Origin: Reyranella sp.
GTDB taxonomy: Bacteria; Pseudomonadota; Alphaproteobacteria; Reyranellales; Reyranellaceae
DNA: 7,906 nucleotides
Reading direction: 5' to 3'
Assembly (NCBI GenBank): GCA_030679805.1
Contig: JAUXST010000145.1
Coordinates: 1 to 7,906 of the forward strand
In this document: positions 1 through 6,351 of the stretch, in pieces
Position numbering within the stretch: the stretch's first letter is position 1
Layout: each line of letters opens with the position of its first letter
Notes under the pieces: model-generated
What the model saw: only the letters and a program-made list of their open reading frames with translations
What the model was told of the DNA's origin: nothing
Database searches by the model: none
Translations under genes and position numbers: made by a program

Positions 1-276
1 AAACGCCTGGGCATCGAAGGGACCCGCACCGTCGGTGAGCAGGGCTGCCATGAGGCTGGTCACGCCCGACTGACCTGCGGGATCGGAGGCCGTGCCACCG
101 GCGAACGAAAAGGACAGCGCCACGACCGGCGCACTCTTGTCTTCGACCAGCCAGGCCTTGATGCCGAGCGGCGTCATCAGTTCCTTGATGTCGATCGCGC
201 TCGCGCCAGCCGCGGGCAGCCACGCCAGTACCGCCACGAGGGCGGCCACGGCCGCACGGCGCAGGCTACTCGTCAT
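1..276 (-). CDS. M16 peptidase-like protein, probably inactive subunit (5' part only)
   Basis: The first 92 residues of an exported M16 (insulinase-like) protein; the rest lies beyond the left edge. The N-terminus is a typical Sec signal peptide: basic Arg6-Arg7, a hydrophobic Ala/Val/Leu core, then PAAGASA, with cleavage likely near residue 27. Next comes the M16 opening, with a strand like LGIKAWLVEDKSAPVVALSF and then FAGGTASDPAGQSGV. Where an active M16 protein has HxxEH, this one reads SLMAA (residues 74-78), so both zinc His and the catalytic Glu are missing. In known alphaproteobacterial M16B heterodimers one chain carries the zinc site and the other supplies substrate-contacting residues, and this gene fits the second role. 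Its ATG overlaps the upstream M16 stop as ATGA, and a GGAGGG Shine-Dalgarno lies inside the upstream gene, so the two should be translated together at similar levels. The family call is firm; the subunit role is inferred. Confidence 0.85.
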   Translation of the reverse strand, partial: MTSSLRRAAVAALVAVLAWLPAAGASAIDIKELMTPLGIKAWLVEDKSAPVVALSFSFAGGTASDPAGQSGVTSLMAALLTDGAGPFDAQAF

Positions 277-1619
277 CGACTGCCCTCCGCCGGTGTCAGC
301 AGCGACGTCACCGCGCCCGAGTCCCGCCAGACGAGCTGGGCGGCGGCAGCGACATCGGCCGGCGTCACCGCGGCGATGCGCTCGGGCCAGGCGTCGATGT
401 CGGCCATGGTCCCACCGGTGCTCAGCAAGGCACCGTAAAGGCGCGGGCCGCTCGCCAGGGAATCCTGGGCGTAGATCGCTCCGGCAAGGAGCTGATTCTG
501 CGCCCGCTCGACCTCCTCCGCCGTCACGCCACCGTCGACCAGCTTCTTCATCTCAAGGGCAACCGCCGCCTCGATCTCCGCCACGGTGCGGCTCGGCGCT
601 GGATGGATGCCGATGTCGAACGAGGTAAGGCCGAGGCTGGCCGGGCTGTAGCCAGCCGATGCGGCGAGCGCGAGCTTGCTGTCGGTGACCATGGCCCGCC
701 ACAGCCGGCCGGTCTCGCTGCCGCCAAACAGGCGCGCCAGTACCTGGAGCGCATGCGCGTACTTCGTTTCGCCGACACGGTAGGACGGCGCCAGCCAGTC
801 GCGCGACCATCTCGGCTCGACGACTCGGGCATCGGCGCGGATCACCCGTTGCGGCAGGTCCGCGCCACCTTGCGTCGGCCGGCGGCGGGCCTCGACCTTG
901 CGGCTCGGGATCTGGCCATAGTGCTTTTCGGCGAGCTTGCGGACCACCTCGAGCGTGGTGTCGCCGGCCACGATCAGCACCGCGTTGCCGGGCACGTAGA
1001 AGCGCCGGTAGAAGGTCGCGAGTTCGTTGATGTTCAGCTTCTTGATATCGTCGACATAGCCGATGACGGGCATGGCGTAGGGCTTGTGCCGGCCGAACAG
1101 CTGCTCCCGCGTCGCCTCGTCGAGCAAGGCCGCCGGCACGTTGTCGGTGCGCGCGCGACGCTCCTCGAGGATGACCTGGCGCTCCGAGATCAGGTCCCTC
1201 TCGGCGAGGCGCAGGCCGGTCATGCGATCGGCTTCCATGCGCATGACCATCTCGAGGCGGTCGGGGGCGACGGTCTGATGGTAGCCGGTCGAATCGTAGG
1301 TCGTGTAGGCGTTGTTCCGTCCGCCGTTGCGCGAAACGATGCGCGAAAATTCGCCGGCAGCGACCCTGTCGGTGCCCTTGAACATCATGTGTTCGAGGAA
1401 ATGCGCGACGCCAGTGCGTCCGAAGGTCTCGTCGGCACTGCCGACCTTGTAGACCAGGACCTGGGTCACGATCGGCGCACGGCGCGACGGCAACACGACG
1501 ACCTGCAGGCCGTTGGCCAGCATGAAAGTCTCGGCTGGCCGATGTCTGACCGTAAACAATTTCGCCAGCGCCGGTAGCGCCGGCGCACAGACCGCGCTGG
1601 TGGCGAGGCCGGCCAGCAA
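273..1619 (-). CDS. M16B zinc metallopeptidase, catalytic subunit
   Basis: An exported M16 family zinc peptidase of about 448 residues, the normal size for a two-domain M16B subunit. The inverted zinc motif HFLEH is at residues 73-77 (His73 and His77 ligands, Glu76 catalytic), followed by MMFKGT. The third ligand is Glu152 or Glu153 in VILEER, the right distance downstream. YVPGNAVLIVAGD (about 206-218) is the typical end of the first domain, and GSETGRLWRAMV belongs to the second. The N-terminus shows a hydrophobic signal core ending PALPALA. It is expected to act in the periplasm on peptides or misfolded fragments, paired with the zinc-less M16 product encoded just downstream. The start given is a TTG, the most upstream conventional start in this frame, but it has no ribosome site and cuts off the basic part of the signal peptide. 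A CTG at 1649 overlapping the preceding stop fits better and would add 10 residues (see findings). Confidence 0.93.
   Translation of the reverse strand: MLAGLATSAVCAPALPALAKLFTVRHRPAETFMLANGLQVVVLPSRRAPIVTQVLVYKVGSADETFGRTGVAHFLEHMMFKGTDRVAAGEFSRIVSRNGGRNNAYTTYDSTGYHQTVAPDRLEMVMRMEADRMTGLRLAERDLISERQVILEERRARTDNVPAALLDEATREQLFGRHKPYAMPVIGYVDDIKKLNINELATFYRRFYVPGNAVLIVAGDTTLEVVRKLAEKHYGQIPSRKVEARRRPTQGGADLPQRVIRADARVVEPRWSRDWLAPSYRVGETKYAHALQVLARLFGGSETGRLWRAMVTDSKLALAASAGYSPASLGLTSFDIGIHPAPSRTVAEIEAAVALEMKKLVDGGVTAEEVERAQNQLLAGAIYAQDSLASGPRLYGALLSTGGTMADIDAWPERIAAVTPADVAAAAQLVWRDSGAVTSLLTPAEGSR
283..288 (-). promoter_or_regulatory. Shine-Dalgarno for the second M16 gene
   Basis: GGAGGG on the minus strand, 6 nt before the ATG at 276. 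It lies within the last codons (Ala-Glu-Gly) of the upstream M16 gene, which supports translational coupling through the ATGA overlap and fixes the start of the downstream gene. Confidence 0.75.
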
Positions 1620-1645
1620 GACGCGGCGGCGGGGCGTCAGCGCAC

Positions 1646-2224
1646 TCAGAAGATGCCTTCGAGCAGGCCGCGCTTGCGCCGTGTGATCGTGGGCGTCGGC
1701 CCTGCCGGCGTCTGGCCGGCGGCCTGGGCGTCGCGCAGCCTCTGCTGCTCCTGGGCCGGATCGAGCACGACACCCGTCGGCGGCGCGTCCCGCCAGAAGA
1801 TCAGCGAGTCGACGAAGCTCTTGTCGCTGTCGTTGATGGTTCGCGTGTCGGTATTCACGCGGCTGCGGATGTTGGGATCGATGCCACCCTGGCCCGCTTT
1901 GGCCACCAGCGCCTGCTCGGAGGCGCCGCCCGGGCTGGGCGGTGCGCTGCCGCCTGCTCCGCGCTGCGGGCGCCCGGCGGTTTGCGGCGCCAAGGCCTCG
2001 CGCGCCTGTTCCGACGGGGTCACTTCCTGCGGCCTGGGCTCGCCGGGCCGCGGCGGGCGCAGTTCGGCATTCGGCGGCATGGTGAGCGGCGAATGGGAGA
2101 CGATCTTGAATTCGTCGGGCGACACTTTCTTGCCGCCGCCCAGGTTTTCGAAGGCTCCGCAGCCGCCCATCGCGAGGGCGCCGAGCGCGAGGAGGGTCAC
2201 CGGGATTATGGCTTTCGGTTGCAT
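1646..2224 (-). CDS. DUF3035 (BamF-like) outer-membrane lipoprotein
   Basis: A predicted lipoprotein of 192 residues. The signal peptide (1-21) is hydrophobic and ends AMGGC, with Cys22 as the lipid-carrying residue. Gly follows the Cys rather than Asp, so the lipoprotein should be sorted to the outer membrane. The mature protein opens with a short linker and the conserved DUF3035 segment SPDEFKIVSHSPLTMPPNAE (35-54), then a Pro-rich LRPPRPGEPRPQE. This resembles the extended BamC N-terminus, and the family has been linked to BamF of the alphaproteobacterial outer-membrane beta-barrel assembly complex. The middle (about 75-105) is low-complexity Pro/Gly/Ala. A second conserved block, DPNIRSRV to VDSLIFWRD (117-146), follows, and the protein ends RKRGLLEGIF. 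The ATG has AAGGA 6 nt upstream, 45 bp after lspA, whose enzyme would process this protein. The family call is firm; the BamF role is inferred from family knowledge. Confidence 0.87.
   Translation of the reverse strand: MQPKAIIPVTLLALGALAMGGCGAFENLGGGKKVSPDEFKIVSHSPLTMPPNAELRPPRPGEPRPQEVTPSEQAREALAPQTAGRPQRGAGGSAPPSPGGASEQALVAKAGQGGIDPNIRSRVNTDTRTINDSDKSFVDSLIFWRDAPPTGVVLDPAQEQQRLRDAQAAGQTPAGPTPTITRRKRGLLEGIF
1657..1661 (-). promoter_or_regulatory. Candidate Shine-Dalgarno for the M16 gene
   Basis: GAAGG on the minus strand inside the last codons of the DUF3035 gene (Glu-Gly). It lies 6 nt before a CTG at 1649-1647, and that CTG overlaps the TGA stop as CTGA. It is too far (over 35 nt) from the TTG at 1619 to serve it. 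The link to translation is inferred from spacing only. Confidence 0.4.
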
Positions 2225-2269
2225 CGTCCGTCCTTCGGGGTCCGCTTCTGTCCGCTGATCATGGCCGCA

Positions 2270-2752
2270 TCAGGGCGCGCGTTGTTTTTCGCCGACGAGA
2301 GAGTCGATGAGCATCAGCCCGACACCGACAACAATCGCCGAATCGGCAACGTTGAACGCCGGCCAATGCCATTGGCCAATATGGAAATCGGCGAAATCGA
2401 ACACCGCTCCCCAACGGGCGCGGTCAATAACATTGCCGATAGCGCCGCCGATGACAAGGCCGATGCCCCAGCCGTGCAGCGGCCGGTCGGTTCGTCGCAG
2501 CCAGATGAACAGGGCGACGCAGACGGCCACGGCCACCGCCGAGAGAACCCAGGGCGGCAAGGCACGGTCGCCCCCCAGCATCCCGAAGCTGACACCCGCG
2601 TTCCACACCACGACCAGGCGGAAAAACCCGTCGAACACCGACACGGCCGCGCCGGTTTTCAACAGGTAGCCCAGCAGCAGCTCCTTGGAGAGCTGGTCGA
2701 TCACCACCGTCAGGACGACCAGAGCCATCGCCTGGTATTGAAGGCGTTTCAT
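2270..2752 (-). CDS. lspA: Lipoprotein signal peptidase (signal peptidase II)
   Basis: An inner-membrane aspartyl peptidase that cuts the signal peptide from prolipoproteins just before the lipid-modified Cys. Its length of 160 residues is normal. Family motifs appear in order: IDQLSK (18-23), the WNAGVSFGML box (50-59), GNVIDR (106-111), VFDF with catalytic Asp119, and FNVADSAI with catalytic Asp137. Four hydrophobic segments are visible, at about 8-30, 68-86, 96-110 and 136-151. The ATG is 10 bp after the ileS stop, with only a weak purine patch as ribosome site, so translation may depend on ribosomes arriving from ileS. The ileS-lspA pairing is widespread in proteobacteria, and here the next gene encodes a lipoprotein substrate. 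No key residue is missing. Confidence 0.97.
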   Translation of the reverse strand: MKRLQYQAMALVVLTVVIDQLSKELLLGYLLKTGAAVSVFDGFFRLVVVWNAGVSFGMLGGDRALPPWVLSAVAVAVCVALFIWLRRTDRPLHGWGIGLVIGGAIGNVIDRARWGAVFDFADFHIGQWHWPAFNVADSAIVVGVGLMLIDSLVGEKQRAP

Positions 2753-2762
2753 CGGGAAGATC

Positions 2763-5624
2763 TCACGCCGTCACCGCCTCTTCGCAACGTTGGCAGAGCA
2801 GCGGGTGGGCGGCCGACTTGCCCACCTCTTCCAGCACCTGCCAACAGCGCGCGCACTTCTGTCCGCCGGCCGGCGCGGGCACGACGGCGACGCCGGCCAC
2901 GTCGGGAAGCGTGAAGGCGCCGGCCGGCAGCACCCCGCCGTCGGGCACCTCGACCAGGTCGCCGCCCGAGGTGATGCAGATCTCGGTGAGGTCGAGACCC
3001 TTCAGCGCCTCGATGAATGCCGAGCCGGCATGGACATGGGGGGCGGCCTGCAGGCTGGATCCGATACGCTTCTCGGCGCGCTCCAACTCCAGCGCACCTG
3101 TGACGACGCGGCGCAGCGCGCGCACGGTCTTCCATTTCTCGCCAAGCCCCGGATCGAGCCAGGCGGCCGGGACGGCGGGATAGACGCGAAGATGGACGCT
3201 CTCGGCTTGCCCGTCTGGCATGTCGCCCGGCCGGGCGAGCCAGGCCTCTTCAGCAGTGAAGCAGGTGATGGGCGCCAGCCAGACGGTCAGGAACGAGAAG
3301 ACCTCGGCCATGACCGTCCGCGCGGCGCGCCGGCGTAGCGAGCCCGGGGGATCGCAGTAGATCGCATCCTTGCGGATGTCGAAATAGAACGCCGAAAGAT
3401 CGCCCGAGCAGAAGGTGTTGAGTTCCGTCGCGATGGTGTGGAAATCGTAATCGTCGACCGCGCGGCGCATCAGGAGGTCGAGTTCGGCGAGGCGATGCAG
3501 CACCCAGCGTTCAAGCTCGGGCATGTCGGCATAGGCCACCGTCTCGGCGGCGCTGTAGCCGTCCAGACTGCCCAGCAGGTAGCGCAGCGTGTTGCGCAGC
3601 CGCCGATAGGCCTCGGCCTGGTGCTTCAGGATCTCCGGGCCGATGCGCTGATCCTCGGTGTAGTCGGTGCCGACCACCCAGAGGCGCAGGATGTCGGCGC
3701 CGTACTGGTCGCAGACTGTTTGCGGGGCGGTGATGTTGCCCAGCGACTTCGACATCTTGCGGCCCTGCTCGTCGAGCGTGAAGCCGTGCGTCAGCACGCC
3801 ATCGTAGGGCGCGCGGCCGCGCGTGCCGCAGCTTTCCAGCAGCGAGGAATGGAACCAGCCGCGATGCTGGTCGGAGCCCTCCAGGTAGAGATCGGCCGGC
3901 CACTTGAGGTCGGGATTGCCTTCCAGCGTGAAGGCGTGGGTGCAGCCGGAATCGAACCAGACGTCGAGAATGTCGGTGACCTGCTCGAAATCGGCGACGT
4001 TGTACTTGTTGCCGAGGAAGCGCTCGGGCGGGCTGTCGAACCAGGCGTCGGCGCCTTCCGCCTTGAAGGCCTCGACGACGCGGCCCATCACCTCGGCATC
4101 GCGCAACGGCTCGCCGGTCTTCTTGTCGACGAACACCGCGATCGGCACACCCCAGGCGCGCTGGCGCGACACGCACCAGTCGGGCCGCGTCTCGATCATC
4201 GAGCGCAGACGGTTGTAGCCGGCCGGCGGCACGAACCGCGTCGCATCGATCGCCGCCAGAGCCTTGTCGCGGAGCGTGCCGCCGATCTCGGGGATCGGCT
4301 TGTCCATGGCGATGAACCACTGCGGCGCATTGCGGAAGATGACCGGCGCCTTGGAACGCCAGGAGTGCGGATACGAATGGGTGATGCGGCCCGAGGCCAG
4401 CAGCTTGCCCGTGGCGTCGAGTGCGGCGATCACCGTGCGATTGGCATCGCCCTTCTTGCCCTCGGCCGTATAGACGCGCTTGCCAGCGAACATCGACACA
4501 TGCGGATAGTAGGTGCCGTCCTCGGCCACCGTGTCGGGCACTTCGACACCGTTGGCGACGCCCAGTTCATAATCGTCGGCGCCATGACCCGGCGCGATGT
4601 GCACGAAGCCGGTGCCGGCATCGGCCGTCACGAAGTCGCCCGCCAGCAGGCGCACATCGAATTCGTAGCCCTGCCCGCGCAGCGGATGGGCCGCGATCAG
4701 GCCTTCGAGATCGGCGGCCGTGACGTCGGCCAAGGCCTTAGCGGTAAACTTGCCCGCCTCGGCCGTGGCCGTGACCAGTTCCTTGGCGAGCACCATCTTG
4801 TCGCCGATCCGGGCCTTGCTGCCCTCGGCCACCGTCTCGACCTGCACCAGCGCGTAGGCGATCTCCGGCCCGTAGGCGAGCGCCCGGTTACCCGGGATGG
4901 TCCAGGGCGTCGTCGTCCAGATCACGACGGAGCTGCCGTCGAGCTTGCCGCCCACCGACTTCAGCACCGGGAAGGCGACGTGGATCGTGTCGGAGACATG
5001 GTCGTGATATTCGATCTCGGCCTCGGCCAGCGCAGTCTTCTCGACCACCGACCACAGCACGGCCTTGGAGCCCTTGTAGAGGCCGCCGTTCATCAGGAAC
5101 TTGCCGAGTTCGCCCGCGATCGTGGCCTCGGAACTGTACTTCATCGTCGAGTAATAGTTGTCCCAGTCGCCGTCGACGCCCAGGCGCTTGAACTCCTCGC
5201 GCTGCACGCCGATCCAGTGATCGGCGAAGACGCGGCATTCCTTGCGGAACTCCGAGACCGGCACCTGGTCCTTGTCCTGCTTCTTGGCGCGGTACTGCTC
5301 CTCGATCTTCCATTCGATGGGCAGGCCGTGACAGTCCCAGCCCGGTACATAGTGGCTGTCCTTGCCCAGCATCTGCTGGGTGCGGCTCACCAGGTCTTTC
5401 AGGATCTTGTTGAGCGCATGGCCGATATGGAGATTGCCGTTGGCGTACGGGGGGCCGTCGTGGAGGACGAACTTGGGCCGGCCCTTGCTCTCGGCGCGCA
5501 AGCGGTCCCACAGCTTCATCTCGGCCCAGCGCTTCAGCAGCTCCGGCTCCTTCTTGGGAAGGCCGCCGCGCATGGGGAAGTCGGTCTTGGGCAGGAAAAC
5601 GCTGGATTTATAGTCAGTTGTCAC
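2763..5624 (-). CDS. ileS: Isoleucyl-tRNA synthetase
   Basis: A cytoplasmic class I synthetase that charges tRNA-Ile with isoleucine; its editing domain hydrolyses mischarged Val-tRNA-Ile. It has 953 residues, slightly longer than the E. coli enzyme. Visible features in order: PPYANGNLHIGH, with HIGH at 66-69; GWDCHGLPIEWKIE (95-108); the editing domain with WTTTPWTIPGN (236-246) and GTGFVHIAPGHGADDY (337-352); DWCVSRQRAWGVPI; DVWFDSG; and KMSKS at 623-627. The C-terminus has a zinc finger with Cys924, Cys927, Cys944 and Cys947, the mark of the ordinary bacterial (IleS1) type rather than the mupirocin-resistant type. The start is GTG at 5624, chosen because the N-terminus TTDYKSSVFLPKTDFPMRG matches alphaproteobacterial IleS; the next in-frame Met is 18, inside the conserved block. 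The ribosome site is poor. This is the first gene of the minus-strand cluster, and its leader contains inverted repeats. Confidence 0.98.
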   Translation of the reverse strand: MTTDYKSSVFLPKTDFPMRGGLPKKEPELLKRWAEMKLWDRLRAESKGRPKFVLHDGPPYANGNLHIGHALNKILKDLVSRTQQMLGKDSHYVPGWDCHGLPIEWKIEEQYRAKKQDKDQVPVSEFRKECRVFADHWIGVQREEFKRLGVDGDWDNYYSTMKYSSEATIAGELGKFLMNGGLYKGSKAVLWSVVEKTALAEAEIEYHDHVSDTIHVAFPVLKSVGGKLDGSSVVIWTTTPWTIPGNRALAYGPEIAYALVQVETVAEGSKARIGDKMVLAKELVTATAEAGKFTAKALADVTAADLEGLIAAHPLRGQGYEFDVRLLAGDFVTADAGTGFVHIAPGHGADDYELGVANGVEVPDTVAEDGTYYPHVSMFAGKRVYTAEGKKGDANRTVIAALDATGKLLASGRITHSYPHSWRSKAPVIFRNAPQWFIAMDKPIPEIGGTLRDKALAAIDATRFVPPAGYNRLRSMIETRPDWCVSRQRAWGVPIAVFVDKKTGEPLRDAEVMGRVVEAFKAEGADAWFDSPPERFLGNKYNVADFEQVTDILDVWFDSGCTHAFTLEGNPDLKWPADLYLEGSDQHRGWFHSSLLESCGTRGRAPYDGVLTHGFTLDEQGRKMSKSLGNITAPQTVCDQYGADILRLWVVGTDYTEDQRIGPEILKHQAEAYRRLRNTLRYLLGSLDGYSAAETVAYADMPELERWVLHRLAELDLLMRRAVDDYDFHTIATELNTFCSGDLSAFYFDIRKDAIYCDPPGSLRRRAARTVMAEVFSFLTVWLAPITCFTAEEAWLARPGDMPDGQAESVHLRVYPAVPAAWLDPGLGEKWKTVRALRRVVTGALELERAEKRIGSSLQAAPHVHAGSAFIEALKGLDLTEICITSGGDLVEVPDGGVLPAGAFTLPDVAGVAVVPAPAGGQKCARCWQVLEEVGKSAAHPLLCQRCEEAVTA

Positions 5625-5855
5625 GAGAAACTCGGTGCAAAAGGAGCGATGGGCGGGCCGCCGGCAGGGCGGCCACGAGCAGGCAGGACAACCCGGCCGC
5701 GGTCAGCGGACCGGGCGGATAATTCGCTCCTGAGGGGCCCCGATGAACATAGGGCCGGCAATCTAGGGACGGGGCGGAGAGGGGTCAAGGCGCGGCGCAG
5801 TCGCAATTCGGCAGGTTGATTGCGGACATCAGCACCCTCTGCCAGCATTTGGCGC
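5625..5855. other. Divergent intergenic region between ileS and the peptidase gene
   Basis: About 230 bp between two divergent genes. It should hold the ileS promoter on the minus strand and any promoter of the plus-strand pair. I see no convincing -35/-10 pair on either strand. A GATAAT at 5718-5723 (plus) resembles a -10 element but has no TTGACA-like partner at 17 bp. GGGGCCCC at 5734-5741 is a perfect 8-bp palindrome. After it, a 7-codon plus-strand reading frame (5743-5766, MNIGPAI) could be a chance leader peptide. The notable content is the set of inverted repeats between 5642 and 5731, entered separately. Confidence 0.5.
5642..5731 (-). repeat. Nested inverted repeats in the ileS leader
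   Basis: Outer arms AGGAGCGA (5642-5649) and TCGCTCCT (5724-5731) are exact reverse complements 74 nt apart. Between them, GGCCGCC (5656-5662) and GGCGGCC (5668-5674) form a 7-bp stem with a 5-nt loop, and CCCGG (5692-5696) with CCGGG (5711-5715) form a 5-bp stem. Read as ileS leader RNA (minus strand), two inner hairpins are enclosed by an outer stem whose 3' arm runs directly into UUU, about 14 nt before the GTG start. This could be an attenuator or a translation-control fold. In such GC-rich DNA the short stems may also be chance. No tRNA T-arm sequence is present. Confidence 0.4.
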
Positions 5856-6320
5856 ATGCCGCTTTTCGATCGCCCGGTCAGTTCGAGGCTCCTCTGGCCA
5901 TTGGAAGCGCGTTGGCCGCAACGGCGAGCCCGGACACTGATCAATCGGTTCCAGGTGCAATGGCCAGAGCTCGCCTATGACATGGACCTCGGTGTCCAGC
6001 TCGCCAACGCGCAGGCATTCCTCGATCAAGGTACGCGCCGGATCCGGTTGTATGGGGGACTAGTGCGCCATCGCAGGATCGGAACAGCCGGTCTCGCGGT
6101 CGCACTTGCTCACGAAACCGGTCATCATCTCGGCGGCCCTCCCTTCCTGCCATACATGAAGTGGCTGAGCAGCGAAGAGCGTGCCGACGAATGGGCCGCA
6201 ACTGTCGGCTTGTCCGAAGTCTTCGGTTCCGCACTTGCCGACCGCATTCTCAGGGCCGGTCGCAAGCAACTGGCGGCGTTGGTGCCGGAACATGTTTGTC
6301 GCATAGTCGACTTCTGGTAG
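5856..6320 (+). CDS. Putative compact HExxH zinc metallopeptidase
   Basis: A small protein of 154 residues from the ATG at 5856; a TTG at 5820 in the same frame would give 166. No signal peptide or membrane segment is seen, so it is probably cytoplasmic. Residues 64-93 read IRLYGGLVRH, then GLAVALAHETGHHLGG. His86, Glu87 and His90 form a zinc HExxH site on a predicted helix. Then SSEERADEWA gives E-x-x-A-D, with Glu107 as probable third ligand, as in M48-like gluzincins. The YGGL-R-H strand just before the helix also resembles a little-studied group of M48-like bacterial proteins that have HE-x-GHHLGG. Neither start has a strong ribosome site; I prefer the ATG because the extra 12 residues look non-conserved. 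The gene is divergent from ileS and followed after 31 bp by a lysine-rich protein gene on the same strand. By eye, GC is near 60%, below the ileS cluster. The peptidase fold is likely; the substrate is unknown. Confidence 0.75.
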   Translation: MPLFDRPVSSRLLWPLEARWPQRRARTLINRFQVQWPELAYDMDLGVQLANAQAFLDQGTRRIRLYGGLVRHRRIGTAGLAVALAHETGHHLGGPPFLPYMKWLSSEERADEWAATVGLSEVFGSALADRILRAGRKQLAALVPEHVCRIVDFW

Positions 6321-6340
6321 CATTTTGTCGGCAGAACAAT

Positions 6341-6349
6341 GGGGGGGGG
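6341..6349 (+). repeat. G9 homopolymer run serving as ribosome site
   Basis: Nine consecutive G, then AC and the ATG at 6352. It is the only purine-rich stretch before that start and probably supplies the Shine-Dalgarno contact, though at short spacing. An ATG at 6339 runs into the same G run in another frame and stops after 12 codons. Poly-G runs of this length are prone to slippage, so it may vary in length or contain a sequencing error. The 189-residue frame starts after the run, so length changes would alter spacing to the start rather than frame. Confidence 0.55.
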
Positions 6350-6351
6350 AC

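Noticed and set aside
603..1577. A 324-codon plus-strand frame opposite the M16 gene
   Set aside because: The opposite strand carries an M16 peptidase with an intact zinc motif; the antisense translation shows only composition-driven repeats.
553..1773. A 406-codon minus-strand frame overlapping the M16 gene in another frame
   Set aside because: It is a shadow frame very rich in Arg, Pro and Ala. The M16 frame accounts for the region and its motifs.
1982..2914. A 310-codon plus-strand frame across the lipoprotein and lspA genes
   Set aside because: It is antisense to two well-supported genes and has an Arg/His-rich sequence without domains.
5642..5731. A tRNA-like or tRNA-Ser-like element: 90 nt with matching 7-8 nt ends
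   Set aside because: Neither strand has a T-arm GGTTCRA block before the 3' arm or a recognisable anticodon stem. The ends are better read as a leader stem.
5625..5731. A T-box riboswitch controlling ileS
   Set aside because: There is no AGGGTGGNACCGCG-type core, and T-boxes are not typical of Alphaproteobacteria.
3438..5819. A 793-codon open frame on the plus strand opposite ileS
   Set aside because: It is antisense to a complete ileS with all family motifs. Its translation is low-complexity Gly/Arg/His/Val-rich with no recognisable domain, as expected from the opposite strand of a GC-rich gene with strong third-base bias.
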